NCBI RefSeq assembly: GCF_000341345.1
Contig: NC_020302.1
Span: 1,282,075-1,346,074, forward strand
From: Corynebacterium halotolerans YIM 70093 = DSM 44683
GTDB lineage: Bacteria > Actinomycetota > Actinomycetes > Mycobacteriales > Mycobacteriaceae
Reading direction: 5' to 3'
Length of the DNA: 64,000 nucleotides
A model generated the notes under the pieces. The model was not told the DNA's origin and did no database searches. It saw only the letters and a list, made by a program, of their open reading frames with translations. Both the position numbers and the translations under genes were made by a program. Below are positions 8,401-16,952 of this stretch, one piece after another; within the stretch, counting starts at the first letter, position 1, and every line of letters begins with the position of its first letter.

Positions 8401-9087
8401 ATGGCCGAGGAAAAGCGCGTTGTCATCATCGGCGGTCACGGCAAGGTCGCCCTGCTCGCCGCCCCCAAGTTCCGGGAGGCGGGTTACCGGGTCGATTCCG
8501 TGATCCGCAATCCGGACCAGAAGGCGGACATCGAGGAGCACGGCGCCAACCCGGTGCTGCTCGACATCGAGACCGCCGTCGTCGGTGAGCTCGCCGAGGT
8601 CTTCCGGGGTGCCGACGCCGTCGTGTTCTCCGCGGGCGCGGGCGGCGGCAATCCGGCCCGCACCCACGCCGTCGACTACGAGGCGGCCGTGCGGACCATG
8701 GACGCCGCGGAGCAGGCGGGTGTCAGGCGCTACGTCATGGTCTCCTACGTCACCGCCGACATCGACGTCGACCGGCTCGACGAGGACGCGAAGATGTACC
8801 CGTACGCGAAGGCCAAGCACGACGCCGACGCCCACCTGCGCGGCTCCGGGCTCGACTACACGATCCTCGGCCCCGGGATGCTCACCCTGGAACCGGCCAC
8901 CAGCCGCATCCGGCACGTCGACCGGGAGGGCCAGATCGACGGCCGCGACCCGGGTGAGGGCGAGGGGCAGACCTCGCGCGAGAACGTCGCCGAGGTGATC
9001 GTCCACGCGGTCGCCGCCAATGCGGGCGTGGGCGAGAAGATCAACTTCTACGACGGGGACACCCCGATCGTGGACGCGATCAAATAA
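8401..9087 (+). CDS. Atypical SDR / NAD(P)H-binding protein (YwnB/YhfK type)
   Basis: A 228-residue Rossmann-fold protein. The nucleotide-binding motif is VVIIGGHGKVA near the N-terminus; FSAGAGGG and a Tyr-Lys-containing YPYAKAKHDAD segment follow. These match the atypical short-chain dehydrogenases (SDR_a5-like, NAD(P)-binding PF13460), whose substrates are mostly unknown. A GGAAGGAGA ribosome-binding site lies 5-6 nt before the ATG. The gene stands alone, followed by a very strong terminator shared with convergent catC. Confidence 0.8.
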   Translation: MAEEKRVVIIGGHGKVALLAAPKFREAGYRVDSVIRNPDQKADIEEHGANPVLLDIETAVVGELAEVFRGADAVVFSAGAGGGNPARTHAVDYEAAVRTMDAAEQAGVRRYVMVSYVTADIDVDRLDEDAKMYPYAKAKHDADAHLRGSGLDYTILGPGMLTLEPATSRIRHVDREGQIDGRDPGEGEGQTSRENVAEVIVHAVAANAGVGEKINFYDGDTPIVDAIK

Positions 9088-9103
9088 ACTTCCCACCGGG
9101 ACC

Positions 9104-9147
9104 AACGGCCCGCCCCCTCCTGTCCACGCAGGAGGGGGCGGGCCGTT
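9104..9147. terminator. Bidirectional intrinsic terminator
   Basis: A perfect 19-bp GC-rich inverted repeat (9104-9122 and 9129-9147) with a 6-nt loop, with TTT on the plus side, between the convergent SDR and catC genes. Confidence 0.85.
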
Positions 9148-9177
9148 TCCGGCGTCCGCGGCGGGAGCTTTCCCGGA

Positions 9178-9468
9178 CTAGTAGGCCACCGCGTCGGTGT
9201 GGTTCGGGTGCTCGGCCAGCGGAGTGATCTTGACGTTCATGTACTTGAACATCGGGAAGCCGGCCATGACCTGCTGCAGCTCATCGTTGTTCTCGACGTC
9301 GTAGATCGAGTAGTTGGCGTACTCGCCGACGACGCGCCAGATACCCTTCATCTTGCCCTCACGCTGCAGGTTGCCCGAGTACTCCTTCTCGCGGGCCTGG
9401 AAGTCGGCGACCTGCTCGGGGGTCAGCGACTCGGGGAAGTGGACGTCCATACGGGCCAGGAACAGCAT
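9178..9468 (-). CDS. catC: Muconolactone delta-isomerase
   Basis: A 96-residue small ferredoxin-like-fold isomerase. The N-terminus MLFLARMDVHFPESL, the central GKMKGIWRVVGEYANYSIYD and the terminal MNVKITPLAEHPN match CatC. The enzyme converts muconolactone to 3-oxoadipate enol-lactone in the catechol branch of the beta-ketoadipate pathway. The usual neighbours catA and catB are not in the window, so catC is separated from them or serves as a lone paralogue. Length is as expected for the family. Confidence 0.85.
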   Translation of the reverse strand: MLFLARMDVHFPESLTPEQVADFQAREKEYSGNLQREGKMKGIWRVVGEYANYSIYDVENNDELQQVMAGFPMFKYMNVKITPLAEHPNHTDAVAY

Positions 9469-9557
9469 TCTCGGAAGAACCTTTCACGAAGCGAACAATT
9501 GTGCACTCCGCAGCCTACCTTCAAAGAGAACGTGGCGGGGGAGGTTACACCTGCCCG

Positions 9558-10193
9558 TCAGCTGAGCCGGGTCGCCCGCACCACCGCGTCCCGGAGCACC
9601 CGCTCGCCGGCGGGGGTGTGGACCGTGCGGGTGGATTCGGTGGCCGAGTCGATCCGCCAGCGGCCGTCCTCCAGGCTGGCGGTGATGTCCGCGGCGGTGA
9701 CGGTCGCCTCCGTCGGGTGGTGGTGACCGTGACCGTGGCCGTGGCCCGCGGCGTCGGGAAGGTGCCCCACGATGAGCAGGGTCCCGCCGACGGCCACCCA
9801 CCCGGAGATGCGCCGGTAGAACTCACCGTGGGGGATGGTGGGGTGCGCGTAGCAGGTCAGCACCAGGTCGTGGCGTTCCGCCGGCTCCCACTCCGTGAGG
9901 TCGGCCTCGACCCACGTGATGTGGTCGTCCACCGATGCCGCCCGTGCGCGTTGCGCGGCCGCCTCGAGCGCGTGGGCCGAGATGTCGGCGCCCAGCACCC
10001 GCCATCCCTGCTCGGCCAGCCACACGGATTCCGCGCCGGCGCCGCATCCGGCGTCCAGCGCCGTGCCCGCGGACAGATCCCGGACGTGGTCGATGAGATG
10101 GGGGTTCGGCGGAAGGTCAGGGGCATGGCCGTGCGTATGTTTCTCGGGCGGGGCCCAGTGTCGGTCCCAGTAGGGCTTGTCGAAGTCGTGCAT
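9558..10193 (-). CDS. Class I SAM-dependent methyltransferase with His-rich insert
   Basis: A 211-residue methyltransferase of the TehB/Methyltransf_25 type. SAM motif I is ALDAGCGAGAES, the acidic end of strand 2 follows in VLGADIS, and WVEADLTEW is the next SAM-contacting segment. The N-terminus DKPYWDRHWA is common in actinobacterial homologues. An unusual GHGHGHGHHH run occurs around residues 153-162. The ATG at 10193 is preceded by AGGAGA. Its substrate is unknown; related proteins include thiopurine/tellurite-type methyltransferases. A perfect palindrome 75-90 bp upstream may be an operator. Confidence 0.8.
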   Translation of the reverse strand: MHDFDKPYWDRHWAPPEKHTHGHAPDLPPNPHLIDHVRDLSAGTALDAGCGAGAESVWLAEQGWRVLGADISAHALEAAAQRARAASVDDHITWVEADLTEWEPAERHDLVLTCYAHPTIPHGEFYRRISGWVAVGGTLLIVGHLPDAAGHGHGHGHHHPTEATVTAADITASLEDGRWRIDSATESTRTVHTPAGERVLRDAVVRATRLS

Positions 10194-10512
10194 CCGGAGT
10201 CTCCTGTTCGGTTGGCGGCGGGAAGACGCCCAGCGTGGCACGACGGATACGGCAAGCGCAATGTTCTTTGCCGAACGGCAAAATTGTGTTCCTGACGGTC
10301 GACGCGTCCCACGTCCCGGGGCAGCTTCTCCCGCTGGCGAAGGTGTACGGGATGACTCTCGACGGGCCTGTCGAGGCCCCGCGCGCCGGAGCCTGCTGCC
10401 CGGCCGCATCCGGGCGTGCAGGTTCATCCCGCCCTGCGATGACGGCCGGCAGGTGTCGGCTCTTCGCGCAGCGACTCGTGGTCGCGGCGCAAGCCCTGCC
10501 CCTGGTGCCGGG
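10194..10512. other. Intergenic region upstream of the methyltransferase
   Basis: About 320 bp between the methyltransferase start and the end of the esterase gene. No coding sequence is convincing. A palindrome at 10267-10282 is the main recognisable element; the rest (10290-10512) holds nothing I can name. Confidence 0.5.
10267..10282. promoter_or_regulatory. Perfect palindrome, candidate operator
   Basis: TTTGCCG-AA-CGGCAAA is a 7-bp perfect inverted repeat with a 2-nt centre, in AT-richer sequence about 75 bp upstream of the methyltransferase start. Its symmetry fits a dimeric TetR- or MarR-like repressor. No regulator gene is adjacent. Confidence 0.45.
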
Positions 10513-11508
10513 TCAGCCCTCGAGGGCGTCGCGCAGGTAGGCGTCCAGGGCCGCGCTGTGCCGCTTCGAGCTCTTCGCCTCCGGGGCGAGGCCGTCGAAA
10601 CCGTGGAACCCGCCGCCGGTCATCACGAGATCCACGAGCACACCAGCCTGGGACAGCGCCTGGGCGTAGGCGAGGTCCTCGTCCCGGAACGTCTCGGTGG
10701 AACCGACATTGAGGAAGGTCGGAGGCAGCCCGGCGAGCTCCTCCACCGACGCCCGCGACGGCGCGGCGTAATAGGAGACGTCCTCGCCCCCGCGCCGCTC
10801 GCCGAGCAGCGCGGTCCAGCCGAAGAGGTTGGCGTTGCGGTCCCACACACCCTCCCGGTCGAGCATGTGCGAGCTGGGGGTGAGGAAACGGTCGTCGAGC
10901 ATCGGGCAGAGGAGGACCTGGTGGGTCAGGGCCGGGAATCCGCGGTCCCGCGCCATGAGCGCGACGCCGGCGCTGAGCCCGCCGCCGGCGCTCGTCCCGG
11001 CGACCATGATCCGCTCCGGGTCGCCACCGAAGGCATCCGCGTTCTCGCCGACCCACCGCAGACCCGCGTAGCAGTCGTTGACCGGGGCCGGGTCGGGGTG
11101 CTCCGGGGCGAGGCGGTACTCGACCGTCACGACGATCGCGGCACCCTCGGACACGTGGGTCAGAAAGGACATGACCCCGGTGAACCGGTCGCCGATGATC
11201 ATGCCACCGCCATGGATGTGGAAGATCACCGGAAGGGCGGTCTCCGGCAGGGCGGCGGGCCGGAAGATCGTCAGCATGATGTCCGGATCATCCCCGAGGC
11301 CGGGGGCGGTGACATCCTCGTGCACCACGGAACCGCCGACGGTGAGGTCGAGGGCGTCTTTCTGGGCGGCAATGGCTTCCCGCACGACCGCAAGGTCCGT
11401 GGTGGCGAAGTCGGGAAGGAGCTCCTGGGCCGTGGCCAGCGAATCGAGCAGATCCGGGGAAAACGGCGGTCGGGTGGGGGTGATGCTGTACGGTCCGGTG
11501 GCAGTCAT
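10513..11508 (-). CDS. Alpha/beta hydrolase fold-3 esterase (HSL family)
   Basis: A 331-residue esterase/lipase. The oxyanion-hole motif HIHGGGMIIGD and nucleophile motif GTSAGGG identify the hormone-sensitive-lipase family; the probable catalytic His is in GGGFHGFDG near the C-terminus. The start is placed at ATG 11508, 5 nt after AGGAGG, not at the in-frame ATG 11535, which lacks a ribosome-binding site. No signal peptide is seen, so it is probably cytoplasmic. Natural substrate unknown; short-chain or aryl esters are likely for the family. Confidence 0.85.
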   Translation of the reverse strand: MTATGPYSITPTRPPFSPDLLDSLATAQELLPDFATTDLAVVREAIAAQKDALDLTVGGSVVHEDVTAPGLGDDPDIMLTIFRPAALPETALPVIFHIHGGGMIIGDRFTGVMSFLTHVSEGAAIVVTVEYRLAPEHPDPAPVNDCYAGLRWVGENADAFGGDPERIMVAGTSAGGGLSAGVALMARDRGFPALTHQVLLCPMLDDRFLTPSSHMLDREGVWDRNANLFGWTALLGERRGGEDVSYYAAPSRASVEELAGLPPTFLNVGSTETFRDEDLAYAQALSQAGVLVDLVMTGGGFHGFDGLAPEAKSSKRHSAALDAYLRDALEG

Positions 11509-11629
11509 GACATCCTCCTGTGTGGGTTGGGTCACAACCTAGCAGGCGTCGGTGCTTCCCGGAGTGGAATTGGCCGAACTGCGGGCGCGTCCGGGCATCG
11601 TCCCACCGGATGGGTGACGCAAAAGGAGG

Positions 11630-11664
11630 CGGTCCCGGAGGAACCGACCGTTCCTCCGGGACCG
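11630..11664 (-). terminator. Intrinsic terminator of tRNA-Arg
   Basis: A perfect 15-bp stem (11630-11644 and 11650-11664) with a 5-nt loop. On the minus strand it is followed by CCTCCTTTTGCG, giving a short T-tract 14 nt beyond the tRNA. Confidence 0.75.
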
Positions 11665-11677
11665 TCTCCCGTTTCTG

Positions 11678-11751
11678 TGTCCCCGACAGGATTCGAACCT
11701 GCGACCTTTGGTACCGGAAACCAATGCTCTAATCCACTGAGCTACGGAGAC
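11678..11751 (-). tRNA. tRNA-Arg(CCG)
   Basis: The 74-nt minus-strand sequence folds as a cloverleaf. The acceptor 5' GTCTCCG pairs with CGGGGAC (one G-U), the D-arm is AGCTCAGTGGATTAGAGC, the anticodon stem-loop is TTGGT-TTCCGGT-ACCAA with anticodon CCG, and the T-arm has GGTTCGAATCC. CCA is not encoded. It reads CGG arginine codons. Confidence 0.95.
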
Positions 11752-11793
11752 TGACGTCGCTGCCCGGAGCGGTGCCGGGCTGACAACGATGAA

Positions 11794-11799
11794 ATTCTA
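11794..11799 (-). promoter_or_regulatory. Probable -10 element for tRNA-Arg
   Basis: TAGAAT on the minus strand lies about 42 nt before the mature tRNA, in an AT-richer pocket between the tRNA and the peptidase gene. Confidence 0.4.
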
Positions 11800-11855
11800 G
11801 CACGACGCCGGAGACGGTACCCAATCACCCCCCTCCGGCGGGTCGCCCGCTGGGA

Positions 11856-13427
11856 CTACTCCACGCCCGGGACGTCGGTGACGTCGGTGTGACCGGTGCG
11901 CAGGTACTCCACGACCGCCTCGTCGACGGCGGCGTTGCCGAAGCCCACCTGACCGTGGCCGGCACCGTGGACGGTGATGACGTGGCTGCCCATCGCCTCG
12001 GCCAGCGGCCCGAAGTCGGCGTAGGGGGTCTGCGGGTCACCGGTGGCCTGGATCTGCAGCGGGCGGGTCTCCAGTGCGGAGCCGTCCACGTGGGCCGGAC
12101 CGGTCACCGGCGCGAAGCCGGAGCAGGCGGCACCCGAGGAGAACTGGTGGCTCGGGGCGGAGAAGATGTCGCCGGTGATGAAGGACGTCCACGCGTAGGG
12201 CAGGACGTCGGCCGGGTTCGGCGCCACCTGGTTTTCGTTGCACATGATCAGCCGCTGCATGTTGACGGCGGTGACCAGCTCCTCCGGCACCTCCGTGCCG
12301 ACCTCCTCGGGGTTGGGCAGCGGCTCGGTGCCGTTGATCACGCGGGCGAGGGTGTCCCACTGGTTCGGCATGGGCAGCATCTGCCGTGTCATCTGCAGGG
12401 TCAGGGAGGTGGACTGGAAGGAGCCGGGGTTGGCGACCTGGGAGGCCAGTCCCTCGGCCTGGACGCGGGCCCCGCCGGTGGCGGTCATGATGTCGGCGGC
12501 GGCCTGGCCGGCCCACTCCAGGCCCGGCGGGATGTCGCCGATCCGGGCCGGCGGGGGAACGACGGTCGGGTTGGTGCCGGACTCGGCGACGACCCGCGCC
12601 GACCACGCCTGGTAGACGGCCAGCGGGGTGTCACCCAGGCCGTAGGTCTCGTTGCGGGCGGCGACCCAGTTCAGGAAGTCGTGCAGGCTGCCGATGTAGC
12701 CGCCCTCCTGGGAATCCATCACGCCGTTCCACGCCTTGGCGGGGTCCATCCCGGAGTCGAGCACCACGCGGTCGGTGTGCTGCGGGTACTTGGTGGCGTA
12801 GGCCGAGCCGAGGAAGGTGCCGTAGCTCAGGCCCATGATGGAGATCTTCTCCTCACCGAGCGCGCGGCGGACCCACTCCCAGTCCTCGGCGGTGTTCTCG
12901 GTGGTCAGGCTGGCGGTGTAGCCCGGGGTGCCGATCTCGCAGGAGTCCCGCACGAAGGCACCCTCGCGGGTGATGATGTCGAGATCCGAGTAGCCCGGGG
13001 CCAGCTCGTTGCAGTCGACCGGGGTGGAACCGGTCAGGCCACGCGGCTGGACGGCCACCCGGTCCCACTCGTTGGTGATGCCCTCGGGCCAGGCGATGGC
13101 GTCGGGGTTGCCGAAGTAGCTGTAGGCGTCACCGCCCGGGCCGCCGGGATTGCCGAAGAGCACGCCGCGGCGGTTGGCCTGGTCGTCGGCCGGCACGCGG
13201 ACGAAGCCGACGCTGATCTGCGCGCCGGTCGGATCGGAGTGGTACATGGGCACGTCGATGCGGCCGCAGTCGGCGGTGGTGTCGGTGACCTGCGGCGGGC
13301 ACTCCTCCCAGGCGATCTCCGGGGCGGCGGTGGTCTGGGTCTGGGCCTGGACCGGGACGGCCGCCAGCCCGAGCACCATGAGTGCGGAGGCGGCGGAGGC
13401 GGCCAGTGTGCGACGGGCTGTCGGCAT
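11856..13427 (-). CDS. Secreted alpha/beta-hydrolase, tripeptidyl aminopeptidase type
   Basis: A 523-residue exported peptidase of the prolyl/tripeptidyl aminopeptidase group (S33). The N-terminus is a Sec signal peptide with an Ala-rich core ending VPVQAQ. The oxyanion region is GNPGGPGG, the nucleophile motif GLSYGTFLG, and the catalytic His probably lies in VHGAGHGQVG near the C-terminus. The conserved C-terminal TAP-like domain (LQIQATGDPQTPY) is present. Four or more Cys residues may form disulfides after export. The start at 13427 gives the signal peptide; the frame is open far upstream because of GC bias only. It is divergent from argS. Confidence 0.88.
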   Translation of the reverse strand: MPTARRTLAASAASALMVLGLAAVPVQAQTQTTAAPEIAWEECPPQVTDTTADCGRIDVPMYHSDPTGAQISVGFVRVPADDQANRRGVLFGNPGGPGGDAYSYFGNPDAIAWPEGITNEWDRVAVQPRGLTGSTPVDCNELAPGYSDLDIITREGAFVRDSCEIGTPGYTASLTTENTAEDWEWVRRALGEEKISIMGLSYGTFLGSAYATKYPQHTDRVVLDSGMDPAKAWNGVMDSQEGGYIGSLHDFLNWVAARNETYGLGDTPLAVYQAWSARVVAESGTNPTVVPPPARIGDIPPGLEWAGQAAADIMTATGGARVQAEGLASQVANPGSFQSTSLTLQMTRQMLPMPNQWDTLARVINGTEPLPNPEEVGTEVPEELVTAVNMQRLIMCNENQVAPNPADVLPYAWTSFITGDIFSAPSHQFSSGAACSGFAPVTGPAHVDGSALETRPLQIQATGDPQTPYADFGPLAEAMGSHVITVHGAGHGQVGFGNAAVDEAVVEYLRTGHTDVTDVPGVE

Positions 13428-13677
13428 CGGCGTCGAACTTTCTCTTCGGGGGAGGAAAACAGTAACGTCTCGAATGTATCGGTGTGATAGGAATCGCGCG
13501 AGGGCACCCCGCCTCCCACCCCCGCGGCGGGGGAGTGGCGCCACACCGCCGGTGCGGGCCTGCCGCCGCGGGCCGGTTTCCCCTCTCCGGAGGTGGTCGG
13601 GCGCCCCGGGTTCACCCGCGCATTCACCCGCGCGCGGGGAATATCTCCCCGGTTCTGTCCGCGCGCCCGCGCTCCGA

Positions 13678-13683
13678 TACACT
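13678..13683 (+). promoter_or_regulatory. argS -10 element, predicted leaderless
   Basis: TACACT lies 8 nt before the argS ATG at 13692 and no Shine-Dalgarno sequence is present, so transcription should begin at or within a base or two of the start codon. Confidence 0.5.
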
Positions 13684-13691
13684 TTCTGCCC

Positions 13692-15344
13692 ATGACACCT
13701 GCAGATCTTGCGTCCCTGATCAAGGAGACAGCCGGCGGCGTGCTCGCCGCCCGCGACCTCGACAATTCCGTGCTGCCGGAGACCGTCACCGTCGAGCGCC
13801 CGCGCAACCCCGAGCACGGCGACTACGCCACCAACCTGGCGCTGCAGGTCGCCAAGAAGGCCGGCACCAACCCCCGTGAGCTGGCCGGCTGGCTGGCCGA
13901 GGCGCTCGCCTCCGACGACGCCATCGACGCCGCCGATGTGGCCGGTCCCGGCTTCCTCAACATCCGGCTGGCCGCCGCCGCCCAGGGCGACATCGTGGCC
14001 CGGATCCTGGCGGCCGGCGGCTCCTTCGGCAACGTCGATCTCTACTCCGGCAGGAAGGTCAACCTCGAGTTCGTCTCCGCGAACCCGACCGGCCCGATCC
14101 ACCTGGGCGGCACCCGCTGGGCCGCCGTCGGCGACTCCCTCGGCCGCGTGCTCACCGCCGCGGGTGCGCAGGTCACCCGCGAGTACTACTTCAACGACCA
14201 TGGCGGGCAGATCGACCGCTTCGCCCGCTCCCTGGTCGCCGCCGCCCAGGGAGAGCCGACCCCGGAGGACGGCTACGGCGGCGACTACATCCGCGAGATC
14301 GCCGACGCGGTCGTCGAGAAGCGGCCGGACGCCCTCGACGGTGAGCCGGCGGACGTGCAGGAGACCTTCCGCGCGCTCGGCGTGGACATGATGTTCGAGC
14401 ACATCAAGGAGTCCCTGCACGAGTTCCGCACCGACTTCGACGTCTACTTCCACGAGAACTCCCTGTTCGAGTCCGGCGCCGTCGAACGCGCCGTACAGCA
14501 GCTCAAGGACAACGGCAACCTCTACGAGGCCGACGGCGCGTGGTGGCTGCGCTCGACCAACTTCGGCGACGACAAGGACCGGGTGGTCATCAAGTCCGAC
14601 GGTGAGGCCGCCTACATCGCGGGCGACATCGCCTACATCGTCGACAAGATCGAGCGCGGGCACGACCTGTGCATCTACATGCTCGGCGCCGACCACCATG
14701 GCTACATCGCCCGCCTGAAGGCCGCCGCCGCAGCACTCGGCTACGACCCGGAGCGGGTCGAGGTGCTCATCGGCCAGATGGTCAACCTCCTCAAGGACGG
14801 CGAGGCCGTGCGCATGTCCAAGCGCGCCGGCACCGTCATCACCCTCGACGACCTCGTCGAGGCCATCGGCATCGACGCCGCCCGCTACTCGCTGGTGCGC
14901 AGCTCCGTCGACTCCTCCCTGGACATCGACCTGGCGCTGTGGGCCTCCCAGTCCTCGGACAACCCCGTCTACTACGTCCAGTACGGCCACGCCCGCCTGT
15001 GCTCCATCGCACGCAAGGCCGCCGAGGCCGACGTGACCCACGACGGTGCCGATCTCTCGCTGCTCACCCACGAGCGCGAGGGCGACCTCATCCGCACCCT
15101 CGGCGAGTTCCCGGCCGTCGTCACGGCCGCCGCCGAACTGCGCGAACCGCACCGCGTCGCCCGCTACGCTGAGGAACTGGCGGGCGTGTTCCACCGTTTC
15201 TACGACAACTGCCAGATCCTGCCGAAGGCCGGTGAGTCCGCCGAGCCGATTCACGCCGCCCGGCTGGCCCTGGCCACCGCCACCCGCCAGACCCTGGCCA
15301 ACGCTCTCGGCCTTGTCGGCGTCACCGCACCGGAGAGGATGTAA
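13692..15344 (+). CDS. argS: Arginyl-tRNA synthetase
   Basis: A 550-residue class I aminoacyl-tRNA synthetase. The HIGH-type motif is seen in [10 protein letters not shown], and the KMSKS-type motif in [10 protein letters not shown]. The N-terminal Add1 domain and C-terminal DALR anticodon-binding domain (end [17 protein letters not shown]) are complete. It charges tRNA-Arg; a tRNA-Arg gene lies 2 kb away. It forms the classic corynebacterial argS-lysA operon, with lysA beginning 3 nt after the stop. Confidence 0.97.
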   Translation: MTPADLASLIKETAGGVLAARDLDNSVLPETVTVERPRNPEHGDYATNLALQVAKKAGTNPRELAGWLAEALASDDAIDAADVAGPGFLNIRLAAAAQGDIVARILAAGGSFGNVDLYSGRKVNLEFVSANPTGPIHLGGTRWAAVGDSLGRVLTAAGAQVTREYYFNDHGGQIDRFARSLVAAAQGEPTPEDGYGGDYIREIADAVVEKRPDALDGEPADVQETFRALGVDMMFEHIKESLHEFRTDFDVYFHENSLFESGAVERAVQQLKDNGNLYEADGAWWLRSTNFGDDKDRVVIKSDGEAAYIAGDIAYIVDKIERGHDLCIYMLGADHHGYIARLKAAAAALGYDPERVEVLIGQMVNLLKDGEAVRMSKRAGTVITLDDLVEAIGIDAARYSLVRSSVDSSLDIDLALWASQSSDNPVYYVQYGHARLCSIARKAAEADVTHDGADLSLLTHEREGDLIRTLGEFPAVVTAAAELREPHRVARYAEELAGVFHRFYDNCQILPKAGESAEPIHAARLALATATRQTLANALGLVGVTAPERM

Positions 15345-15347
15345 TCA

Positions 15348-16694
15348 ATGCAGGTGTCCACCGCGACCGAAGAGTTCAACAACCTGCCAGCACACGTCTG
15401 GCCCCGCAACGCTGTCCGCCAGGAGGACGGCGTGGTCACCATCGCGGGAGTACCGCTGCCCGAGATCGCCGAGGAGTACGGCACGCCCGTCTTCGTCATC
15501 GACGAGGACGACTTCCGCTCCCGCTGCCAGGACATGGCGCGCGCCTTCGGCGGCCCCGAGCGCGTCCACTACGCATCCAAGGCCTTCCTGACCAAGACGG
15601 TCGCCCGCTGGGTGGATGAGGAGGGGCTGTCGCTGGACGTCGCCTCCCTCAACGAGCTGCGCATCGCCCTGGCCGCCGACTTCCCGGCCGAGCGCGTCAC
15701 CGCCCACGGCAACAACAAGGACGTCGACTTTCTGCGCGCCTGCGTGCGCGAGGGCGTCGGCCACGTGGTCCTGGACTCCGAGCAGGAGCTCGAGCTGCTC
15801 GACTTCATCGCCGCGTCCGAGGGAAAGGTCCAGGAGGTGCTGATCCGCGTCAAGCCCGGCATCGAGGCCCACACCCACGAGTTCATCGCCACCAGCCATG
15901 AGGACCAGAAGTTCGGTTTCTCGCTGGCCTCCGGCTCCGCCTTCCGCGCCGCCGAGGCGACCGTGCGCGCCGAGAATCTCGGGCTGGTGGGCCTGCACTG
16001 CCACGTCGGCTCCCAGGTCTTCGACGCCCAGGGCTTCTCCCTGGCCGCCGAACGCGTCCTCGAGCTGTATTCGCGCATCCACTCCGAGCTCGGCGTGGCA
16101 CTGCCGGAACTCGACCTCGGTGGCGGCTACGGTATCGCCTACACCGTCGACGAGGAGCCGCTGAACGTCGACGAGGTCGCCCACGACCTGCTCACGGCCG
16201 TCGGCAAGACCGCTGCGGAGCTGGGTATCGACGCCCCGACCGTCCTCGTCGAGCCCGGCCGCGCCATCGCCGGCCCAGCGGGCGTCACCGTCTACGAGGT
16301 CGGCACCATCAAGGACGTCCACGTCGACGACGACACCACCCGCCGTTACGTCTCCGTCGACGGCGGCATGTCCGACAACATCCGCCCCGCCCTGTACGGG
16401 GCGGAGTACGACGCCCGCGTGGTCTCCGGTTTCACCGAGGGCGAGCCGGTGTCCACCCGCGTGGTCGGCTCCCACTGCGAGTCCGGCGACATCCTCGTCA
16501 ACGAGGCGACCTACCCCGACGACATCACCAACGGTGACCTGCTCGCCCTGGCCTCGACGGGCGCCTACTGCTACGCCATGTCCAGCCGCTACAACGCCTT
16601 CGCCCGCCCGGCCGTGGTGACGGTGCGCGCCGGTAAGACGAAGCTGATGCTGCGCCGCGAGACCATCGAGGACATCCTCTCGCTGGAGGCGTGA
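15348..16694 (+). CDS. lysA: Diaminopimelate decarboxylase
   Basis: A 448-residue fold-III PLP enzyme catalysing the last lysine-biosynthesis step, meso-diaminopimelate to L-lysine. The PLP Lys is K78 in HYASKAF; glycine-rich [10 protein letters not shown] and the substrate-binding CESGD motif with downstream Tyr residues are in place. It lies 3 nt downstream of argS and is cotranscribed with it. A hairpin terminator follows at 16726-16759. Confidence 0.97.
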   Translation: MQVSTATEEFNNLPAHVWPRNAVRQEDGVVTIAGVPLPEIAEEYGTPVFVIDEDDFRSRCQDMARAFGGPERVHYASKAFLTKTVARWVDEEGLSLDVASLNELRIALAADFPAERVTAHGNNKDVDFLRACVREGVGHVVLDSEQELELLDFIAASEGKVQEVLIRVKPGIEAHTHEFIATSHEDQKFGFSLASGSAFRAAEATVRAENLGLVGLHCHVGSQVFDAQGFSLAAERVLELYSRIHSELGVALPELDLGGGYGIAYTVDEEPLNVDEVAHDLLTAVGKTAAELGIDAPTVLVEPGRAIAGPAGVTVYEVGTIKDVHVDDDTTRRYVSVDGGMSDNIRPALYGAEYDARVVSGFTEGEPVSTRVVGSHCESGDILVNEATYPDDITNGDLLALASTGAYCYAMSSRYNAFARPAVVTVRAGKTKLMLRRETIEDILSLEA

Positions 16695-16725
16695 GCCCGG
16701 CCGTTTCCCTGACGGCCATGAGATG

Positions 16726-16759
16726 AGCCGCCCCGGTGAATGGTCATCGGGGCGGCTCC
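16726..16759 (+). terminator. Terminator of argS-lysA
   Basis: A 15-bp stem (16726-16740 and 16745-16759, one wobble pair) with loop ATGG. A smaller hairpin, GGCCGT/ACGGCC, precedes it at 16700-16718. Confidence 0.7.
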
Positions 16760-16826
16760 TGCCGGTTCAGGGGAGCGGGGTTGGAGCCGGTGGGGTGTGG
16801 CTGCGGGTGTTCGTCGAGATCACGTC

Positions 16827-16900
16827 GTCGAAAGGGGATGTGGTCTCGACCAACGGGGTCGAAAGGACGAGCCCTTTCGACCAGGTGCTTTCGACCCCGT
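16827..16900. repeat. Nested inverted repeats built on GTCGAAAG
   Basis: GTCGAAAGG occurs at 16827-16835 and 16858-16866, and its complement at 16873-16881; CTTTCGACCCCGT (16888-16900) is the exact complement of 16853-16865. The middle copy can pair with either right-hand copy, giving two mutually exclusive stems of 10 and 13 bp. The element lies beyond the lysA terminator and before the end of the convergent secreted-protein gene. Confidence 0.6.
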
Positions 16901-16952
16901 CGGGCCGGAAAACCGGGCGGGGACCCGGGTAGCCGTCACACGCCGGTGCCGC

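Noticed and set aside
13428..15254. Very long open frame on the minus strand continuing the secreted peptidase through the argS region
   Set aside because: It is the antisense of argS, open because of high GC content. The peptidase has a clear signal peptide starting at 13427.
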